Source: Limosilactobacillus secaliphilus (GTDB taxonomy: Bacteria > Bacillota > Bacilli > Lactobacillales > Lactobacillaceae). Taken from it: a stretch of 64,000 nt of DNA. The DNA is taken from the NCBI RefSeq assembly GCF_001437055.1, contig NZ_JQBW01000010.1, positions 62,001 through 126,000 of the forward strand. Reading direction: 5' to 3'. This document shows, in pieces, positions 35,120-43,573 of this stretch. Position numbers and translations under genes: made by a program. Numbering within the stretch: position 1 is the first letter of the stretch; each line of letters opens with the position of its first letter. Under the pieces are notes generated by a model. It was given only the letters and a program-made list of their open reading frames with translations, ran no database searches and was not told the DNA's origin.

Positions 35120-36872
35120 CTCCCTGCTTCAACTGTGATGCCATGATCTGCTGGTAAGTCTGGTTCGTGCGTGCCAACTCTTCGTGAGTGCCGCAGCCAA
35201 CCAGCTTGCCATTGTCCAAAACAATAATCTGGTCTGCGTTCAGCACGGTGGCAACTCGTTGAGCAACGATACAAATCACTTTGCCTTTCATCTGTGGATC
35301 AGTGGCCAGAGCCATCCGCAAGTTAGCATCTGTCTGGAAGTCCAAAGCCGAGAAGGTGTCATCAAAGACGTAAATGTCGGCGTTAGCAACTAAAGTCCGG
35401 GCGATGGCTAACCGTTGCCGCTGACCGCCAGAAAAGTTGTGACCGCCCTGTTGAACCGCTGCATCCAAGCCGCCTGCATTTTTCACAAAGTCACTGGCTT
35501 GGGCGATATCAAGAGCATGCCATATTTCGTCGGTCGTTGCGTGCGGATTGGCTTTCAATAAATTGGTCCGGACCGTACCAGAAAAGAGGACCGTCTTCTG
35601 CTGAGCCACCGTTAAGTAATGGTGGAGCTGGTTAGCCGGAATGCTATTGACCGGCCGCCCCTGCACCAGCACTTGACCGGATGCAGGTTCATACAGGTGC
35701 GCCAGCAAATCGATCAAGGTCGACTTGCCCGCACCGGTACCGCCAATCACGGCAATCGTGCTATCCCGAGGCACCTTAAAGGACACATCATCCAGAGCTA
35801 ACCGTTCAGCACCTGGATAACGGAAACTCACGTGACGGAATTCGATTGCTGGGACCGACGATTGGCCTGTTTCTGGATTGCTTGACGTGGTCTGTTGACT
35901 GGCGTCAGTGGTTGTCGGCTCATAACGAACAGAATGTGGTGTCTCCAGGACTTCGTTGATCCGCTTGGCAGAAGCAGAAGCCCGTGGCAGACTGACGAAC
36001 ATCCGTGACAGCCGCATGAAACTCGTCAAAATCTGCGTCGTATAGGTAATGAACGCAATCAGGTCGCCAACATTCAACGTTTTGAAGGCAATCATGTGAC
36101 CACCATACATGATGATCCCAACATCCGTCAGAGATAGAACCAACGTCATCGCTGGGAAAAGGCAAGCCACTAGCGAATAAGCCTTTACCCCAGTTTGCGT
36201 GTAGTCACGGTTGACCTGGTCGAAGCGTTCCTGCTCGTGGTCTTCATGATTAAAGGCACGAATCACCCGCACCCCAGTCAATCCTTCACGGAAGATTTGG
36301 TTAATATGGTCCGTTTTGCCTTGAATGCTGTGAAATAACGGGGTCGCATAGTGCAGCACTAACAGGCAAAGGACAGTCAAGATCGGTAAAGTGATTAGAT
36401 AAATAACCGTCAAGCGCGGGGCTTTGATATAGGCCAACACACAGGCCGTAACTAAAATCATTGGCGACCGCAACATTTGCCGCAAGACTTGAAACATGAC
36501 CGTCTGCACTTGGACCACATCATTCGTCGTCCGGGTAATCAACGTTGACGTGCCAAAATGGTTCATTTCCTGACCGGCGAAGTTCAGTACTTTGGAATAT
36601 AACTTGCTCCGCAGCATGGCACCGATCTTCATTGACTGTCGCGATGCCAGAAAAACGTTCACCGTGGCCGCTATCAAACCTAGTCCGGCAACAATCAGCA
36701 TTCGGCAGCCAATCGCGATGATATAAGGAAAATCGTGTTGCAGAATCCCCTTGTTGACCAGATTGGCTGTGATTGTTGGCAAATACAGGTCACAAACAGT
36801 TTGACCAAACAGAAATAAAACCGCCATGGTAGCCGGCAAAAAATCCATGTAACGATGAATTATTTTAAACAT
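35103..36872 (-). CDS. ABC multidrug exporter half-transporter (degenerate ATPase site subunit, LmrC-like)
   Basis: The 589-residue protein has the same membrane-plus-ATPase layout. Walker A is GGTGAGKSTLIDLL, the signature FSGGQRQRLAIARTL is intact, and Walker B is IYVFDDTFSALD, where Asp replaces the catalytic Glu. This pairing of one canonical and one degenerate subunit matches LmrCD of Lactococcus lactis. It is the first gene of the two-gene operon. Substrates are probably drugs or bile compounds. Confidence 0.9.
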   Translation of the reverse strand: MFKIIHRYMDFLPATMAVLFLFGQTVCDLYLPTITANLVNKGILQHDFPYIIAIGCRMLIVAGLGLIAATVNVFLASRQSMKIGAMLRSKLYSKVLNFAGQEMNHFGTSTLITRTTNDVVQVQTVMFQVLRQMLRSPMILVTACVLAYIKAPRLTVIYLITLPILTVLCLLVLHYATPLFHSIQGKTDHINQIFREGLTGVRVIRAFNHEDHEQERFDQVNRDYTQTGVKAYSLVACLFPAMTLVLSLTDVGIIMYGGHMIAFKTLNVGDLIAFITYTTQILTSFMRLSRMFVSLPRASASAKRINEVLETPHSVRYEPTTTDASQQTTSSNPETGQSSVPAIEFRHVSFRYPGAERLALDDVSFKVPRDSTIAVIGGTGAGKSTLIDLLAHLYEPASGQVLVQGRPVNSIPANQLHHYLTVAQQKTVLFSGTVRTNLLKANPHATTDEIWHALDIAQASDFVKNAGGLDAAVQQGGHNFSGGQRQRLAIARTLVANADIYVFDDTFSALDFQTDANLRMALATDPQMKGKVICIVAQRVATVLNADQIIVLDNGKLVGCGTHEELARTNQTYQQIMASQLKQGGGQHA

Positions 36873-37178
36873 GAGTCATCATCTTTTTCCAAACGTTATC
36901 ATCAATTTTCATAAGCGCCCAACCGCATATCATTGACTGGCGCTCACCCTAAATAAGACACCCTCATTGTAAGCGTTTAACAGTCGTGAAGGAAGCGTTT
37001 GGTCAAACTTTTTTCACGTGAACATTTTGTATAAAAAATCTCGCCATCACAGCATGCCGGGCCCTTATTTCTGATTTTCAGATACTGTAACGACGAATTT
37101 GTTTTACTATGACTCAAACGTTAGCTTTAGAATTTATTAATAATTCATTTTATACTTTGCATTTTTCGTTTTATACTT
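36873..37178. other. Intergenic stretch upstream of the exporter operon
   Basis: I see no convincing gene. It contains two AACG/CGTT-centred sequences resembling imperfect cre sites (36888-36901 and near 36967-36985), which would be close to the exporter promoter. The short frame at 37109-37294 has no ribosome site. Confidence 0.35.
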
Positions 37179-37502
37179 CTGAGATTGTTCACTTATTAGA
37201 GCTGCGACCGGCAACGCCAACATTCGATTTTTTTATATCGATGGCTTCACCGACGTTAATAAAGACTCTGTGGATGCATCTCGCGATGATTTAGTCAAAG
37301 AACTGAAGAAAATTTTCCATGCGAATGTTGAGTCTGGTTTCGTTGACAAAGATCACCCTGAATTTGAATGGGATTAAGAGTGATAATGATATATTTACTG
37401 AAGACTAATCGCAGCCATGTTTGAATCCTTAAATGCATGGTCCATCAAATCAACGTTTCCAAAGTAATCACGGAAGCACTGAAAGACATGCGCAAAGCAT
37501 AA
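37179..37502 (+). pseudogene. Remnants of decayed genes between the exporter and the ion channel
   Basis: An open frame from a TGA stop at about 37177 to a TAA at 37378 encodes about 65 residues with a protein-like end (FFYIDGFTDVNKDSVDASRDDL onward, then EFEWD). It has no start or ribosome site. A second 21-codon frame at 37437-37502 (MVHQINVSKVITEALKDM) has the same look. Both are probably C-terminal fragments of genes lost from this site. I do not recognise the parents. Confidence 0.45.
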
Positions 37503-37512
37503 GCATCTACTA

Positions 37513-37552
37513 AAAAGCGGTCATGAACTATTACCGGTTCACGGCCGTTTTT
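37513..37552. terminator. Terminator-like hairpin
   Basis: AAAAAGCGG and CCGTTTTT with a partly paired GAACT/GTTC interior. It may serve the gene remnants upstream. Confidence 0.6.
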
Positions 37553-37639
37553 GTAAGCTACTATAGTTATCTAAACACCTTAAACTATCTTTGATTCTAA
37601 TAATAACCTACTACGTTCATTACCCAATGATAATCAAGT

Positions 37640-38383
37640 TTACTTGGTTTTGACTTGAGTTTTATTAAGTCGTTGTTCAATTTGATTTAACTCAGCCAGC
37701 AATTCATGATTTTCTTGATGTAGCTGACGAATCTCTTGCTTCATATCACTGTCATCTTGTTGACTGAAGAAATTCGTTAAGTTACTGGTCAACATTCCAA
37801 TTAATCCTATCCCAATTAACATGTCGACTATCGCTGCAAACTTACCCAGGGCAGTATGAGGAGAAATATCACCATAACCTACTGTCGTTGCGGTTGTAAT
37901 TGACCACCATAAAGCCGTACTAAAATTAACTTTTTCCGCAATCGAATAGAGTGACGATGTAACCACAAGTACGGCAATCGCTAGATAACAGTAATAAACT
38001 AACCCATTCATCTTTAAAAACTTTTCTAGGCGGCCAAGCAAGCCAATCAATCTAGTCATTCGTAATAATCGGGTAAACTTTAATAACCGGAAAAGTCGCC
38101 CAATTCTGTTAATACGACAAAATGCAAAAATACCATTAACAGGAATGATAGAAAGTAAGTCAAATAAATTATTCTTGAAGAACTGCTTTTTGCTCTTTGA
38201 TAAAAGTAAACGAGTAAAGTAATCTATTGTAAAAATAACTAATATGACATTGTCAATTAACGCCCAATATCCTGTGTCAATGTCAATTTTATCAGCGTAA
38301 TCGAGTGTCATTAATACGACAGAAATAACTGCTAAGAGTGCCATGACTGAGTTATAGATTTTTGAATGATTAATGAATTTCAT
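37640..38383 (-). CDS. Potassium-selective ion channel (voltage-gated-like, six helices)
   Basis: The 247-residue protein has six transmembrane helices. Its S4 region is arginine-rich (CRINRIGRLFRLLKFTRLL, near residues 90-108). The pore helix is followed by the selectivity filter ATTVGYGDISPHTALG near residues 165-180, the potassium-channel signature TVGYGD. A short C-terminal coiled coil (residues 210-247) could drive tetramer formation. It probably sets membrane potential. It is the last gene before the CRISPR locus, on the same strand. Confidence 0.9.
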   Translation of the reverse strand: MKFINHSKIYNSVMALLAVISVVLMTLDYADKIDIDTGYWALIDNVILVIFTIDYFTRLLLSKSKKQFFKNNLFDLLSIIPVNGIFAFCRINRIGRLFRLLKFTRLLRMTRLIGLLGRLEKFLKMNGLVYYCYLAIAVLVVTSSLYSIAEKVNFSTALWWSITTATTVGYGDISPHTALGKFAAIVDMLIGIGLIGMLTSNLTNFFSQQDDSDMKQEIRQLHQENHELLAELNQIEQRLNKTQVKTK

Positions 38384-38605
38384 AATGATCTAAGCTAATT
38401 CATAATTGTTATCAAATTTTGTTGCTGCAACTTAGACTATTGTAAAACTTGCTTGCACATAAGCGAAGTATAGAAATAGCCTTGAAAAAAAGAGGCGAGA
38501 TACTGGATCTCCACCTCTTAAATTGCCTTAAAAAGAATATGCATTGTGGTCAAAATGTCGACTTGACAGACCAGAGAACGAACTAATTACTTTTCAAAGG
38601 CTATT
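38384..38605. other. Spacer between the ion channel and the CRISPR array
   Basis: No gene is seen. It includes a strong minus-strand terminator at 38490-38519 and otherwise AT-rich sequence. Confidence 0.5.
38490..38519 (-). terminator. Rho-independent terminator downstream of the CRISPR array
   Basis: The minus strand reads AAGAGG-GAGAT...ATCTC-CCTCTT followed by seven T residues. It lies about 90 bp beyond the leader-distal repeat and would end pre-crRNA transcription. Confidence 0.82.
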
Positions 38606-38837
38606 CAATTAAACATCATTGATTTGAAGTACATCTAAAACCACCTACTTCATTTAAACACTTTTTCGAGTTTTTAAATGACATGGATCAAATGTACAAC
38701 AGAAACAGTATATTATGGCAAACGTCATATAGCAAAATTTAAACATCATTGATCTGAAGTACATCTAAAACTAGTATGAGTATCACGCCATGCGCGTTCT
38801 GGATTTAAACATCATTGATCTGAAGTACATCTAAAAC
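38606..38837 (-). CRISPR. Relict type II-A CRISPR array, four repeats, partly degenerate
   Basis: The repeat on the minus strand starts GTTTTAGATGTACTTCAGAT and is 36 bp, typical of type II-A. Copies lie at 38802-38837 and 38736-38771 (identical over 35 bases), at 38606-38641 (two changes), and a badly decayed one at 38671-38706 (about 11 changes) that I found by spacing. Spacers are 29-30 bp. The decayed copies are at the end away from cas9, where old repeats usually decay. The array begins directly at the end of the csn2 remnant, with no leader. Confidence 0.9.
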
Positions 38838-39168
38838 CTAATAAAACAGGAATATTGATTTCGGTAACGTCCGAAATAATGTCACTAAATTCTTGTCTAT
38901 CTAAGTAATTAGATAAATTACAAAAACAAACAACACTATCCAAGTCACATTCTAAATGCACCTTAAGATCGTGATTAATTATATCATATGGTTCAATTGT
39001 AGATTCATTTATGAAGTGTAACCAACAATATGTCAGTAATCGTTTCAAGTCACCGTCATAATTTAAAGTTAGTGGTAAATCAGCCATAAGAATTGACTCT
39101 TGAATTACTTGAATCACTGTAGAGTCCTTGATCCAAGTCAACCAGCTGTCATCTGAGCTTGTCATCAT
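38812..39168 (-). pseudogene. csn2: csn2 remnant, reading into the first CRISPR repeat
   Basis: The 118-codon frame resembles the C-terminal half of lactobacillar Csn2, the DNA-binding ring protein of type II-A spacer acquisition. The segments LPLTLNYDGDLKRLL, PYDIINHDLKVHLECDL and SVVCFCNLSNYLDRQEFSDI look like it. The genomic place (between cas9 and the array) also fits. The N-terminal half and the final about 20 residues are missing. The last eight codons (GFRCTSDQ, stop) are the CRISPR repeat itself, so a deletion joined csn2 to the array. It is not likely to be functional. Confidence 0.72.
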
Positions 39169-39187
39169 AATTCTGAATTGATAAAAT
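39159..39187 (+). promoter_or_regulatory. Promoter of the tracrRNA
   Basis: TTGTCA (39159-39164) and TAAAAT (39182-39187) are separated by exactly 17 bp. The predicted start (39194) coincides with the 5' hairpin directly before the anti-repeat. The -35 box lies inside the csn2 remnant, antisense to its first codons. Confidence 0.75.
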
Positions 39188-39193
39188 ATATTT

Positions 39194-39345
39194 GTTGGTT
39201 AGCTACCAACTTTTAAACATCATTGATCTGAAGTACAGAGTTAAAATCAAACAGTACATTTTGAGTACATAGTTTCCACTTATGAGTCAGTTATCTGACC
39301 AAAAAGGAGGAACCGTTCAGTTGAACGATTCCTCCTTTTCTTTAT
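39194..39345 (+). ncRNA. tracrRNA of the type II-A CRISPR-Cas9 system
   Basis: This trans-activating RNA pairs with crRNA and is bound by Cas9. A 26-base stretch (39212-39237) is complementary to the CRISPR repeat, followed by GAGT and then TAAAAT. This pairs with the repeat start GTTTTA across the usual bulge. Upstream is a 5' hairpin GTTGGT/ACCAAC (39194-39210). Downstream are a GTAC/GTAC nexus-like stem, a GTCA/TGAC hairpin, and the terminator at 39302-39339. It is convergent with cas9 and shares its terminator. Confidence 0.88.
39302..39339. terminator. Bidirectional terminator shared by the tracrRNA and cas9
   Basis: AAAAGGAGGAA / TTCCTCCTTTT is an 11-bp outer stem with an inner CGTTC/GAACG stem. 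T-runs lie on both strands. Confidence 0.92.
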
Positions 39346-42300
39346 TTATTCAGCTTATTTAGTAAGGCTTTCAAATAAATTCGGTGTTCAAATAAACCTG
39401 TTGGTGACTGGTTAACGATGACTGCATTACTCGACATTGTGATCCCTGACTGCGTTTGTAGCATCCCAAATGGTGTCTTAATCCCCAGTGGCTTCAAATT
39501 CCCTGTACTTGCATCATCGTGCAGTCCTAAGAGAATCTCGTTGAGGATCTCAACTTTGCCTGCTTCTTCCTTCTTATTGCCGTTGAACTTTGGAAGAATC
39601 GGCAATTGTACAAATTTATCTCTTGCACCATTTAAAGCCTTCCTGAACTGATTTTTGTCATAGAGCGGCAGGCAACGGTTAACCTTGTCCAAGATATCGT
39701 CATAGACAGCAATCAATTTCTGATTTTGTTTATCCAAATCAGTCGTTACTTTACTAAAATCGGTTACTAAGACTTCCATCGACTTTTCGGAAAGCACTAG
39801 TTGACGGGCATTGTATTGATATGCTGAACTGCCCAACGTATATTTCAATCCGCCGTCAATAATCAGCTGACGATAACGTAATTTCGGGATAATAATCTGA
39901 AATTCTTTCTTCTGACTTTTTGCAATCACCTGTCGTAACTGATCCAGATAGGCATCATGGCCACGCTTCTCCGCACGGTTCAAACTTGCCAATGATCGCG
40001 ATGGTACACCAACGACTTTGTACTTATCTTCCTTCTTATCAGGAACCCGAATTAGCGACATGTAGGCATCAGTACTGCTGCTATAGCCACCATAAATATC
40101 CGTCGGCCGGTCTTTCTTGATTGGGATTAATCTGCTCTTATTGGAACCTGCAGGATAAATTGTCTGATCAAATAACGGGCCGGTCTTAGTAAATACTTCC
40201 TGGGATACCAGCATAAATTTATATCGGTATACCCATTTGATTTGTTCAATCAACTTGGACTTTTCGCCCACAATTTCACCAGTACTCTTCACCACAATCT
40301 GGTCATTATCTCTGTCAGTCAAATCGTACAAGAAATTGAAGCGATTAAACTTCATATTCTCTTGGACTTGTTTGTCAAAGAACCGTTGATATTGGCCATA
40401 TACAAAGTACGACTGCAAACTCGGGTACCGATGATACAGGTACTGCCCGACAAAGGCACTCAGATAACCGTCAACTGCGTGGTGATAATCATTGACTTGC
40501 CGGTTCTTGTATAAGTGCAGTGATTGCCGTAGTTGGTGATTCAGATTGGCCTTCACTTCGATAATTTTGGTATCTTCAGTTGAATAACGGTTAGCCAAAA
40601 TGTTTGCGGCCAACTTGATGATTTGACGAGTTTCAATCAGTTGACGGTTAATGAAACCATTTGCTTTGTATTTATCAATCGCATCTGGATTCGTCATCAA
40701 ATGTTCATACTTGCGCTTGCTAATCAACTGATGGTCTTTCCACATCTTCCAGATAGGTTTCATTTTGGCGCCAAACAGCTTCAACGGAACATTGTTTGAC
40801 TTACCGTTATTTACGGCACGCTTGACTAACACCTTATTATCAAGCGAATCATCTTTGATAAACGCTCTTGGGAAAATATGATCAATATCATATTTAGTGG
40901 AGATATCATCAATATTAATCCGCTCTCCCGTGTAAGCATCACGGCCCAATTGAGTGAAGTAAAGGAAAAGCCGATCGTTTAAGTCCTTGACATTCCCAAG
41001 TTCTTCGCGGATTTGGTCATTGGCAACCAATTCCTTAGTCGTCGTTTCATAGATCTTCTTGATTCTTGATAGACGTGATTGTGTTCTCCGTGACTCTTGG
41101 TCTTCACGAGCAAATTCCAGCGAGATAAATTTAGGTGCTCGCCCTGCTGCCCGGACAATGTCGTCAACTACTTTAATGACCTGGCGAATCGCCTTCTTAT
41201 TCTGCGGGGAAGTGTAAGCGTCATGCAGAACCGTTTCATAATCATCTTCATCCAGTTGGTCCTGATTGGCATCCTTTATCTGCTCTGCGAAAACTGGTTC
41301 GTTAATGATCTCAATGAAACTCTTTTGTGTATTCCACATACGGTCAATAATCGATTGGCCCTTTTTATTAGTCAATTCTGTGAGCAGCTTTCGTGACAAT
41401 CTGCCCCAACCACTGTAATTCTTGTTGATTAAGGCATTGATCTGCTTTTCATCAAGCCAAGATAGCTCACTCAGCTTAGTTTTTAAAATGTCTTTGTCAT
41501 CAAAAATTGTGATCCATTCAATAATCTTTTCAAAATCTTCCTGTCGGTCAGGTTGATTAATTTCATCACCAAGAATTTTGGCAAAATTATTATAGGTGCC
41601 TAAGGAAGTGTTGAATTTAGCGGGGTCAGACAAGCCCGTAATTCTTGGTTGCGTCGGCAGGCCACTGGCCATTAATTGCTTGATGAGTTCGCGAGTCTTG
41701 ACGGTTTTATGTTTTTGGAACAGTTTCTCGAAAACATCTTGCTTCTGTCCCACACTCAAGCGATGATTGTTGACCCGGATCATATTCAACTCGTTCAACA
41801 CCTTGAAACGTTCATACAACAAGCTGTGTGCTGGCAGAACATCTTCGCCGATCAGGTAGGTATCCTTCGTGGTCATCCGCTTGATGAAACGATTGGCCGT
41901 GGCAATCCGGTCAACTTTTTCGTCGAAGTTCCATGGCGTAATGCGCCCTTCTGATTTACGAATCATCCACGCAAAATTAGCGTTGGAAGTCTTCTGCTGC
42001 TCTTCCTGCGTGATCAGCGGACCCACGTAATATGGAATTCTAAATGCGACCAGTTCGCTAAGCTTATACTTTGCTTTGCCCCGCCGTTTTTCATTCGGAT
42101 TTAGTTCGGCTAGCCACGGATAATACTTGCTCTGATTTTCAATAATCTGATTAAGTTCTTTCAGGTGTAATTGATAAGGAATGACGCCGTTTTGGTTTGT
42201 CCGCTGCTTTGGCATGAATTCATTCTTAGCAATTAATTCCGCAATCTTTTGACCGAGTTTGGAATCATCTAAATACCGTTTAATCTTTTTATAGAAGTCA

Positions 42301-43439
42301 TCTTGTGAAATCTTCTTTTGGGCTTTGGAAGATGCTGATTCGGGGATATTGCCGATATACTCAGCGTAAGCTTCCATCACCTGTCCGTAGTCTTTTTTGG
42401 AAAGCGACCGGGCAAAATCTTTCAGCATTTTTAAGTGCTTTTTGTGGGCTTTGTATTTTTCAATCATCGCTTCACTCAACGTCATCCCGCTTGGAACGAT
42501 GTCATTTAACGTAATTTGTGAATACAGCCTAGACAAAACATTTAAAATATCGAGTTGTGCTTCATTCAGTTCTCCAGTCAATTCAGCTAACCGACTATCG
42601 ATATTCTCATCACTTAGCTGGAGTTTCCACTTATTATGGTCATCACTGTCGATGTTCAGAACAACAGCTAGATCAAACTTGTAGCCAAGCAGTGCTTTAC
42701 AAATTTGCTTGATGGTCGTGTTGTTGATCTTATCTTGTTTCTTGTCACCACTCTTTTGCGCTAGCGCTTTAGCGGCCTGCTTCTGTTTATCCAGATTACT
42801 TAACTTGTTATCAAGAAGAATTCGCGAAACTTGATCAGCCTGATCAGTATCTAACTGTACTGGGTTGCTGGAATTGATTTGCAAATAAGCAGCGTTGACC
42901 GTCTCAAAATCGTCAACAAGATTTATCTTATCAGTGCTAAATGAAGCAATTGGCGCGCTGTTCAAGAAGTTACCGCGGTATTTAACGATGTGGTGAATGG
43001 CAAGGAAAATCTCTCGCAGGTCAAACTTTCGCGAATCATTCATCAAATGGTAGCGCAGATGATAGATCGTCGGATATTCATCGTAGAATTTACTATCCGT
43101 TGTTTTCGGGAAAAGCAAGGAGCCCGTAAACTTTTTGTTCTTATCTTTAGGGAAAAGATTTGATTGCTTCAAGCGGGCAAAGAAAGTTGGATCGACCTTT
43201 GCCATGTACGGATCAAAAATTTCCTCGAGCAGTGATAAGCGCCACTTTCTGCGATTGAGCCTGCGACGAGTCGTTCTAAAGTTACGCCGTTCTGCCGCCG
43301 TCTTTCCTTCTTCAAAAAGACGAACCCCGATTACCCTCTTACCCTTGAGGCGAATCGGCTGGTAGTCATCGTCAATTGCCGCAAAGCCAACGGACGTCGA
43401 TCCAATATCCAAGCCAACGGTGTAGTCTTTCTTGTACAT
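39342..43439 (-). CDS. cas9: CRISPR-associated endonuclease Cas9 (type II-A)
   Basis: Cas9 cuts target DNA guided by crRNA:tracrRNA. From ATG 43439 it has 1365 residues, a normal length; AAGGAG lies seven bases upstream, whereas an earlier in-frame start lacks a site. All nuclease motifs are present: RuvC-I YTVGLDIGSTSVG (Asp), the bridge helix RRNFRTTRRRLNRRKWR, RuvC-II FISLEFAREDQ (Glu), HNH YDIDHIFPRAF with DNKVLV and NNGKSN, and RuvC-III YHHAVDGYLSAF (His and Asp). No frameshift or stop is seen. The gene is therefore probably active. No cas1 or cas2 flanks it. Confidence 0.97.
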   Translation of the reverse strand: MYKKDYTVGLDIGSTSVGFAAIDDDYQPIRLKGKRVIGVRLFEEGKTAAERRNFRTTRRRLNRRKWRLSLLEEIFDPYMAKVDPTFFARLKQSNLFPKDKNKKFTGSLLFPKTTDSKFYDEYPTIYHLRYHLMNDSRKFDLREIFLAIHHIVKYRGNFLNSAPIASFSTDKINLVDDFETVNAAYLQINSSNPVQLDTDQADQVSRILLDNKLSNLDKQKQAAKALAQKSGDKKQDKINNTTIKQICKALLGYKFDLAVVLNIDSDDHNKWKLQLSDENIDSRLAELTGELNEAQLDILNVLSRLYSQITLNDIVPSGMTLSEAMIEKYKAHKKHLKMLKDFARSLSKKDYGQVMEAYAEYIGNIPESASSKAQKKISQDDFYKKIKRYLDDSKLGQKIAELIAKNEFMPKQRTNQNGVIPYQLHLKELNQIIENQSKYYPWLAELNPNEKRRGKAKYKLSELVAFRIPYYVGPLITQEEQQKTSNANFAWMIRKSEGRITPWNFDEKVDRIATANRFIKRMTTKDTYLIGEDVLPAHSLLYERFKVLNELNMIRVNNHRLSVGQKQDVFEKLFQKHKTVKTRELIKQLMASGLPTQPRITGLSDPAKFNTSLGTYNNFAKILGDEINQPDRQEDFEKIIEWITIFDDKDILKTKLSELSWLDEKQINALINKNYSGWGRLSRKLLTELTNKKGQSIIDRMWNTQKSFIEIINEPVFAEQIKDANQDQLDEDDYETVLHDAYTSPQNKKAIRQVIKVVDDIVRAAGRAPKFISLEFAREDQESRRTQSRLSRIKKIYETTTKELVANDQIREELGNVKDLNDRLFLYFTQLGRDAYTGERINIDDISTKYDIDHIFPRAFIKDDSLDNKVLVKRAVNNGKSNNVPLKLFGAKMKPIWKMWKDHQLISKRKYEHLMTNPDAIDKYKANGFINRQLIETRQIIKLAANILANRYSTEDTKIIEVKANLNHQLRQSLHLYKNRQVNDYHHAVDGYLSAFVGQYLYHRYPSLQSYFVYGQYQRFFDKQVQENMKFNRFNFLYDLTDRDNDQIVVKSTGEIVGEKSKLIEQIKWVYRYKFMLVSQEVFTKTGPLFDQTIYPAGSNKSRLIPIKKDRPTDIYGGYSSSTDAYMSLIRVPDKKEDKYKVVGVPSRSLASLNRAEKRGHDAYLDQLRQVIAKSQKKEFQIIIPKLRYRQLIIDGGLKYTLGSSAYQYNARQLVLSEKSMEVLVTDFSKVTTDLDKQNQKLIAVYDDILDKVNRCLPLYDKNQFRKALNGARDKFVQLPILPKFNGNKKEEAGKVEILNEILLGLHDDASTGNLKPLGIKTPFGMLQTQSGITMSSNAVIVNQSPTGLFEHRIYLKALLNKLNK

Positions 43440-43517
43440 ACGAATTCTCCTTGTCAATAATGGTTAATATTTAGAATATAGCACAGGCAAATTAAAACAT
43501 AGTCATTTTACAAAAAA

Positions 43518-43548
43518 CACCATCCCCGCGTTCTGCGTAAGGATGGTG
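43518..43548 (-). terminator. Rho-independent terminator of the short-chain dehydrogenase gene
   Basis: CACCATCC / GGATGGTG is a perfect 8-bp stem. The minus strand continues with TTTTTTG. Confidence 0.85.
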
Positions 43549-43573
43549 AAACTGTGTTGTTAATCTTGATCGA

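Noticed and set aside
36888-36985. Cre sites upstream of the exporter operon
   Set aside because: Both candidates miss one or more fixed bases of the consensus, so they are noted only as cre-like.
37109-37294. A 61-codon plus-strand frame
   Set aside because: There is no ribosome site and it overlaps a more protein-like frame in another phase.
38812-39168. The 118-residue frame beside cas9 as an anti-CRISPR or new effector
   Set aside because: Its segments resemble Csn2, it lies at the csn2 position, and its end is the CRISPR repeat, so a csn2 remnant is the simpler reading.
39212-39249. A fifth CRISPR repeat between cas9 and the csn2 remnant
   Set aside because: It matches the repeat for only 26 bases, then changes to GAGTTAAAAT, which is the complementary-strand partner expected for the tracrRNA anti-repeat, with a promoter before it and a terminator after it.
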